Positions 63,745 to 64,000 of a stretch of 64,000 bases of DNA are shown here, in pieces. The stretch is from Planktomarina temperata RCA23. GTDB taxonomy: Bacteria > Pseudomonadota > Alphaproteobacteria > Rhodobacterales > Rhodobacteraceae. Each line of letters opens with the position of its first letter. Positions within the stretch are counted from its first letter, which is position 1. Location of the stretch: the NCBI RefSeq assembly GCF_000738435.1, contig NZ_CP003984.1, forward strand, positions 558,001 through 622,000. Direction: 5' to 3'. The notes under the pieces were generated by a model. That model was not told the origin of the DNA. It saw only the letters and a list, made by a program, of their open reading frames with translations, and searched no databases. Position numbers and translations under genes: made by a program.

Positions 63745-64000
63745 ATGTCAGATATTCAACGTGAGACCATGGACTATGACGTGGTGATTGTGGGCGCCGG
63801 TCCTTCGGGATTGTCTGCTGCGATCCGCTTGAAACAGTTGAATGCCGACCTTGAGGTTGTGGTGCTGGAGAAAGGCTCAGAAGTGGGTGCGCATATCCTC
63901 TCTGGCGCCGTGCTGGATCCCGCGGCCCTCAACGCATTGATCCCAGATTGGAAAGCCAAGGGCGCGCCCTTGAATACCGAAGTGAAGGAAGACAACTTCT
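63745..64000 (+). CDS. Electron transfer flavoprotein-ubiquinone oxidoreductase, N-terminal part
   Basis: 85 codons, cut by the window edge. The FAD-binding motif reads [14 protein letters not shown], followed by [19 protein letters not shown] and L-D-P-A-A-L, which is characteristic of ETF-QO. It takes electrons from ETF and reduces ubiquinone in the membrane. AAGGGAAG stands before the ATG at 63745. It completes the chain with etfAB and the two acyl-CoA dehydrogenases in this window. Confidence 0.9.
   Translation, partial: MSDIQRETMDYDVVIVGAGPSGLSAAIRLKQLNADLEVVVLEKGSEVGAHILSGAVLDPAALNALIPDWKAKGAPLNTEVKEDNF

Noticed and set aside
1-64000. Mobile elements, prophage or CRISPR arrays
   Set aside because: No transposase, integrase, terminal repeats, phage structural genes or regularly spaced repeats were seen, and composition looks even.

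Overview
The window looks like a chromosomal core segment of an alphaproteobacterium of the Roseobacter group (Rhodobacteraceae). The main reasons are the pckA | chvI-chvG-hprK-rapZ-EIIA-ptsH neighbourhood, a methylsuccinyl-CoA dehydrogenase of the ethylmalonyl-CoA pathway, an aa3-type oxidase subunit IV, a HIG1-type twin-membrane protein, and the many ATGA-type overlaps between genes. Base composition looks moderate for the group and even along the window (judged by eye, not computed). I see no transposase, integrase, phage gene or CRISPR array.

Layout. 1-6.0 kb: central carbon metabolism, with malonate activation and decarboxylation (matB', matA), methylsuccinyl-CoA dehydrogenase, a TauE/SafE exporter and ATP-type PEP carboxykinase. 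6.1-10.5 kb: the ChvI/ChvG-like regulators and the regulatory PTS (HprK, RapZ, EIIA, HPr). 10.6-14.2 kb: ETF alpha/beta, cobalamin adenosyltransferase, a HIG1 protein and an SDR. 14.3-21.3 kb: parC, a frameshifted YjgN/DUF898 gene, an M48 peptidase, a lipoprotein, tuf and tRNA-Trp. 21.4-31.7 kb: a Slam-like outer-membrane protein, an M20 hydrolase, a divergent peptide ABC importer and an ABC-2 exporter. 31.7-38.1 kb: S49 peptidase, a 58-aa zinc-ribbon protein, a Ca/Na antiporter, a pteridine-reductase-like SDR, uvrC, pgsA, moaD, moaE. 38.1-48.5 kb: an OmpA-family protein, ubiA/rsmE, gshA, plsY, pyrC'-small ORF-pyrB, uracil-DNA glycosylase, moaB. 48.6-64 kb: an RND efflux pair, DsbD-N and YqgE proteins, a DmdC-type acyl-CoA dehydrogenase, an MBL hydrolase, cytochrome oxidase subunit IV, azlCD, the fdhD-mobA-mobB-moeA operon, greA and the start of ETF-ubiquinone oxidoreductase.

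How the genes work together. Acyl-CoA dehydrogenases pass electrons to ETF and on to ETF-QO, all present here. The B12 adenosyltransferase would serve the mutases of the ethylmalonyl-CoA route. Molybdenum-cofactor genes occur in three clusters, and fdhD points to a molybdenum formate dehydrogenase. The most unusual points are: a ChvG-like sensor that has lost its phospho-accepting histidine while its partner regulator keeps its aspartate; a poly-T frameshift in the DUF898 gene; two small genes (33 and 58 aa) tucked into operons; a dihydroorotase homologue without its metal-binding HxH; and a tuf-tRNA-Trp pair not followed by secE-nusG.
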